From assembly GCA_027483285.1 (NCBI GenBank), contig JAIXUZ010000073.1:1-5973 (forward strand): a stretch of DNA of 5,973 nt, in the 5' to 3' direction. The translations under genes and the position numbers were made by a program. A model generated the notes under the pieces. That model was not told the origin of the DNA and searched no databases. It saw only the letters and a list, made by a program, of their open reading frames with translations. Position 1 is the first letter of the stretch, and each line of letters begins with the position of its first letter. Source of the DNA: Bacteroidota bacterium. Its GTDB lineage: Bacteria > Bacteroidota > Bacteroidia > CAMBQF01. Of this stretch, positions 1 to 3,600 are shown one piece after another.

Positions 1-468
1 AAAAATAACCTGGAGGCGTTGACTCTTATGCGAAAAGCATCAAAAACCGACAGCCTTTTTGTTGATGCCTTTTATGAGCAGGCCCTACTGGAAGAAACCT
101 TTAAAGAATACGATATGGCCATAGCATTGCTATGGGAAGTATTGGTAAAAAAGCCAGATGCCTACAATGCCAAGTTGGACTTAGTGAGAATTTATACGCT
201 ATATAAACCCGAAAAACTGGGTGTAGCTCAAAAACTTGCTAATGAACTTAACAAAGAAACGCCTGGAACTTATAATGCATTTATGAGTAGTAGCCTTATT
301 GAATTGGCTAAAAGAGATACTACAAACCATATACTATTTGCCGAAAAAGCATTTGATAAAGATCAGACAAACACAGTTTTAGCTGCTTATTTGGCCAATT
401 ATTATGAGCGTAAGCTGGACTTGGTTAAGGCCAATTATTATATTGGAAAGCTTAGCGCAAAACCCTAA
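1..468 (+). CDS. TPR-repeat protein, C-terminal part (5' end outside window)
   Basis: The frame is open from base 1 (K-N-N-L-E-A-L-T-L-M) to TAA at 466-468, giving 155 codons. A TTG at 19 and an ATG at 28 could act as starts, but open sequence continues upstream, so I read this as the tail of a longer gene. The protein is alpha-helical with TPR-like units of about 34 residues: residues 17-51 (A28, Y37, A40, P52 at the turn), 53-87, 88-122 and 123-155. TPR arrays are protein-interaction scaffolds; no catalytic domain is visible and the partner is unknown. There is no signal peptide or membrane segment in the visible part. Oddity: just before the stop a second frame takes over with good TPR-like sequence (next entry), so the annotated end may be wrong or the gene frameshifted. 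It is co-directional with the giant gene downstream, but the gap and candidate promoter suggest separate transcription. The TPR call is fairly secure; the function is not known. Confidence 0.75.
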   Translation, partial: KNNLEALTLMRKASKTDSLFVDAFYEQALLEETFKEYDMAIALLWEVLVKKPDAYNAKLDLVRIYTLYKPEKLGVAQKLANELNKETPGTYNAFMSSSLIELAKRDTTNHILFAEKAFDKDQTNTVLAAYLANYYERKLDLVKANYYIGKLSAKP

Positions 469-529
469 TGGTGCAACTTATTTTTTATTTGTTAGGAAAC
501 TTTTAAAAAAAGGTGTCGATGTTTATTAA
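458..529 (+). other. Out-of-frame continuation of the TPR gene (probable frameshift)
   Basis: Reading from 458 in the +1 frame gives Q-N-P-N-G-A-T-Y-F-L-F-V-R-K-L-L-K-K-G-V and then D-V-Y, with TAA at 527-529. This is a natural TPR ending (NPNGA turn, then an amphipathic helix), whereas the zero frame ends abruptly in S-A-K-P. Removing one A from the run of four at 459-462 joins the frames as K-L-S-A-N-P-N-G-A-T. The shift could lie anywhere between about 440 and 465. Alternatives are a sequencing error, a real mutation, or +1 slippage at CCC-TAA (463-468), which would give S-A-K-P-N-G-A-T. The extension leaves only 48 bases before the next start codon. Confidence 0.45.
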
Positions 530-551
530 CATATCATTTTTTATATCTTAG
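522..551 (+). promoter_or_regulatory. Weak candidate Bacteroidota promoter for the giant surface-protein gene
   Basis: TATCTTAG at 544-551 matches seven of eight positions of the Bacteroidota -7 consensus TAnnTTTG. TTTA at 522-525 is a poor -33 element (consensus TTTG), 18 bases upstream. Transcription would start near 556-560 and leave a leader of about 20 bases. Bases 560-577 contain no Shine-Dalgarno sequence, only AT-rich DNA directly before the ATG, which is usual in this phylum. Such short matches occur by chance in AT-rich DNA. No convincing terminator was seen between 469 and 577. Confidence 0.3.
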
Positions 552-577
552 CCTCCTATTTATACCAATTTAAACTT

Positions 578-634
578 ATGAAGAAGTTATTACTCCTATT
601 TACCATGGTGTTTGCTACCATGCTAAGCAATGCA
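578..634 (+). other. Sec signal peptide (residues 1-19)
   Basis: The N-terminus is M-K-K followed by a hydrophobic stretch (L4-L7, F8, M10-A13, M15-L16) and S17-N18-A19. Small residues at -3 and -1 predict cleavage after A19, leaving Q20-T-C-S at the mature end. The cysteine at residue 22 is not preceded by a lipobox (the residues before it are N-A-Q-T), so a lipoprotein is unlikely. Export across the inner membrane by Sec is the first step for T9SS cargo. Confidence 0.9.
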
Positions 635-3600
635 CAAACGTGTAGCATTTGGCAGGTTTCAAACACTGCGCAGTTACAGACTGCCATGACGGCGGCCAAC
701 AGTGCCGGCGGCGGTATTATCCGCATGTCGCAAGGCACGTACGTTATTACTAACGAGCTGGCTCTTTCATCAAACGTTGTTTTGGAAGGCGGCTGGAACG
801 CAGGTTTCACTACTAAAACCAGTACAGCGGGGTTAACGGTAATCAGCCGTACCCAAGCCAATCCATCGAACAACCCAACTGGCGGTGGTTCGTATGTTAG
901 GGCCATTGTAGCCAGTGGCATATCGGGCTGGCGTTTGCAAGACCTTACCATAACCGTTCAAAACGCATCGGCAAACACACAGGTGAGTAATTATGGCGTG
1001 TATATTACAGGCTCTAGCAACTACCTGGTGCAGCGTTGTGTTATCAACTCGGGTAACGCAGGTTCGGGTGTTAACGGCTCTAACGGTACTAGCGGCGCAA
1101 GCGGAGGAAATGGAGGAAATGGTGGTACAGGTGATAGTAATAACGAAACGTTATTCAGGGCTGGCGGTAGCAGTGGTTCATCATCTTGCTGCCCCGGTGG
1201 TGCAGGTGGTAATAATGCATATGCAGGCAATGGCAGTAGCGCAGGTGCGGGTTCAACCGGTGGTTGCAGCGGCGGTAACGGCGGTAGCGGCGGCGGTAAC
1301 GGTTGCAGCACTTTCTCTTGTACCAACCCTGGTGCAGGTGGCACAGGCGCAAACGGTAGCAATGGATCTAACGGAGGCAACGGTTCAGTTGGTGCATCCG
1401 GCAGTATAGTAAGTGGTTTCTTTGTTCCTGGCGGTGCAGGCACCTCTGGTGGCAATGGTACTAACGGAACCGGCGGCGGTGGCGGCGGTGGCGGTGGCGC
1501 CGAAGTTGGTGGTGCTTGTAATGATGGTGCAGGTAGTTCTGGTGCGGGCGGCGGCGGCGGCGGCTGCGCTGGTACTGGTGGTACTGGTGGTACCGGTGGC
1601 GGATCAACTTACTGTGTATTTATAGTAAGTAATGGAGCAAACGGCCAGTTGGTCGACAATCAATATAACTTAGGTAATGCAGGTACCGGTGGTAACGGTG
1701 GTGCCGGTGGATCAGGCGGCTCAGGCGGTGCCGGTGGTACGGGTGGCTTAGGAGCTGGTAACGGTGGCGACTGTAATGTTGGCCGCGGAGGTAATGGCGG
1801 TGCTGGCGGTAACGGTGGTGCAGGCGGTGCCGGTGGTACCGGTGCAGCCGGAGATGCAGCAACAGTAAATGTTGTTAGCGGTACCTCACTATCTAATAAC
1901 AGCACATTGGCCCTTTCTGCCCAATCATCATTAACAGTAACAGAAGAAAACTGTACCAATAAAACAATTACATTAAGTAACTGTGGAACAGGTACAACAA
2001 CATACCCTACACAAGGTGTTAAAGATGTAACAGCATGTTCTACCACATACCGTGGTTTTATTACTATTAATGCTGACTTTACTACACCAACTATAACAAA
2101 CGGCTCTACCACCACATTCTGTGCGGGGGGTAGTGTTCAATTATCAGTAACAAACACTCCAACGCCTGATTATACCAGTTTTCAGTGGTATAACAACGGC
2201 AGCCCAATTGGTGGTGCTACTGCTTCAACTTATACAGCTACCACATCTGGTACATATACAGTTGAAGGTGTTACAGCTTGCTGCGGAACAACTCCGCAAT
2301 CAACTGGTATTACTGTAACGGTTAACCCTACATTTGTATCAACATTTAGCTATGGCGCTTCGGCATATTGTCAACAAGATGCCGACCCAACACCATCTGT
2401 TACAGAAAGCGGTGGCGGTTTTAGCGCAAGCCCTTCAGGCTTATCAATAGACGCAACGACAGGTGTTATTGATTTATCTGCATCTACACCAAATACCTAT
2501 ACTGTTACGTATGCGTTTGGTGGCCCATGCCCATCATCATCAACCCAAACGGTAACAATAAACGCTACAGGTAACTCTACTTTTAGCTATGCTAGCGCAT
2601 CGTATTGCCAAAACAGCAGCGACCCAACACCTTCTGTAAGTGTATTGGGTGGTACGTTTAGCTCTACACCATCGGGCTTGTCAATCAACCCGGGTACAGG
2701 TGCTATAGATGTGTCAGCTTCAACAGCTGATACCTATACTGTATCTTACCTTTCAACTGGTGGTGCCTGTGCAACTATAAGCACGCAAACAATCACTATT
2801 ATTGTACCTGATGATGCATCGTTTAGCTACAGCGCATCAAGCTATTGTGTTAACGGTACTGATGCTACACCTACTGTTACAGGTTTAGCGGGTGGCACAT
2901 TCTCTGCTACTGCAGGTTTAGTTATCGACCCATCCACAGGTGTTATTAACGTGTCAGCATCAACAGTAGGCGGCCCATATACGGTTACTTACACAACTAA
3001 CGGTGCATGCCCTAATACTGCTACACAATCTGTGAGCATTATAGCAGCCGGTGTATCAACCTTTAGCTATGCACAAGGTACTTACTGTAAAAATGGTGTA
3101 AACCCAACTCCTAGTATTTCTGTGGGTGGTGGTTCATTCTCAGCTACATCAGGTTTAGTTGTTGACCCAACAACAGGGGTTATAGACCTTGTTGCATCTA
3201 CTGCAGGTGGCCCATACACGGTAACTTATACCAGTGCAAGCCCTTGTCCATCTCAGTCAACATTTACTATTAACATTACCCCAACAGATGATGCATCATT
3301 TAGCTACAGTACAAATAGTTACTGCACTAACGGTACAAACGCATTGCCAAACATTACCGGTTTAGCTGGTGGTACGTTTACCGCATCGTCAGGTTTGTTT
3401 GTTAATAATGCAACAGGCGAGATTAACCTTTTAGCATCTACACCTGGTGGCCCATACACTGTAACTTATACAACTAATGGTCCATGCCCAACAACTGCTA
3501 CTTTCTCTGTATCTATTACAGGTGCTGATAACCCATCATTTAGCTACACCCAGGCAAGCTATTGCCAAAACGCAGGTGCAAACCCTGTAGCTAACATTAC

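Larger units (their letters stand above)
1052..1861 (+). repeat. Gly-rich GGX low-complexity region with nine cysteines (residues 159-428)
   Basis: By hand count about 118 of 270 residues are Gly (roughly 44%), the rest mostly Ala, Asn, Ser and Thr in G-G-N, G-G-A, G-G-T and G-G-S triplets. The best-ordered blocks are at 1681-1740 and 1793-1850. Islands of other composition interrupt it: N-E-T-L-F-R (1142-1159), S-I-V-S-G-F-F-V-P (1402-1428) and a Tyr/Gln/Leu-containing island at 1607-1675. Nine cysteines lie inside, including a C-C pair at 1187-1192. The regular GGX pattern resembles mycobacterial PE_PGRS and other polyglycine-II-type sequences, which can pack as bundled extended helices; that structure is an inference. 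The DNA here is much richer in G and C than the flanks because GGT and GGC dominate. Confidence 0.9.

Noticed and set aside
464..496. Possible terminator: CCTAA (464-468) pairing with TTAGG (492-496)
   Set aside because: Only five base pairs with a loop of 23 bases and no clean T-run after it; the segment may also still be coding in the +1 frame.
556..951. Minus-strand open frame of 131 codons opposite the signal peptide and beta-helix
   Set aside because: The + strand frame has a signal peptide and fold signature; the antisense product has none.
638..1051. Enzymatic pectate or pectin lyase
   Set aside because: The fold signature is present, but no conserved Asp/Arg catalytic or calcium-binding cluster is visible and the solenoid is short.
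1021..1455. Pro/Leu-rich open frame on the minus strand (144 codons)
   Set aside because: It is the antisense reading of the GGT/GGC codons of the Gly-rich region; it is low complexity and has no start context or homology-like features.
993..1625. Two + strand Val/Ala/Gln-rich open frames (993-1409 and 1413-1625)
   Set aside because: They are frame-shifted readings of Gly-rich codons, inside a gene whose true frame is open throughout.
1660..2115. Minus-strand open frame ending in a P-A-P-P-A-P-P run
   Set aside because: It is a shadow of the second GGX block and the bridging segment on the + strand.
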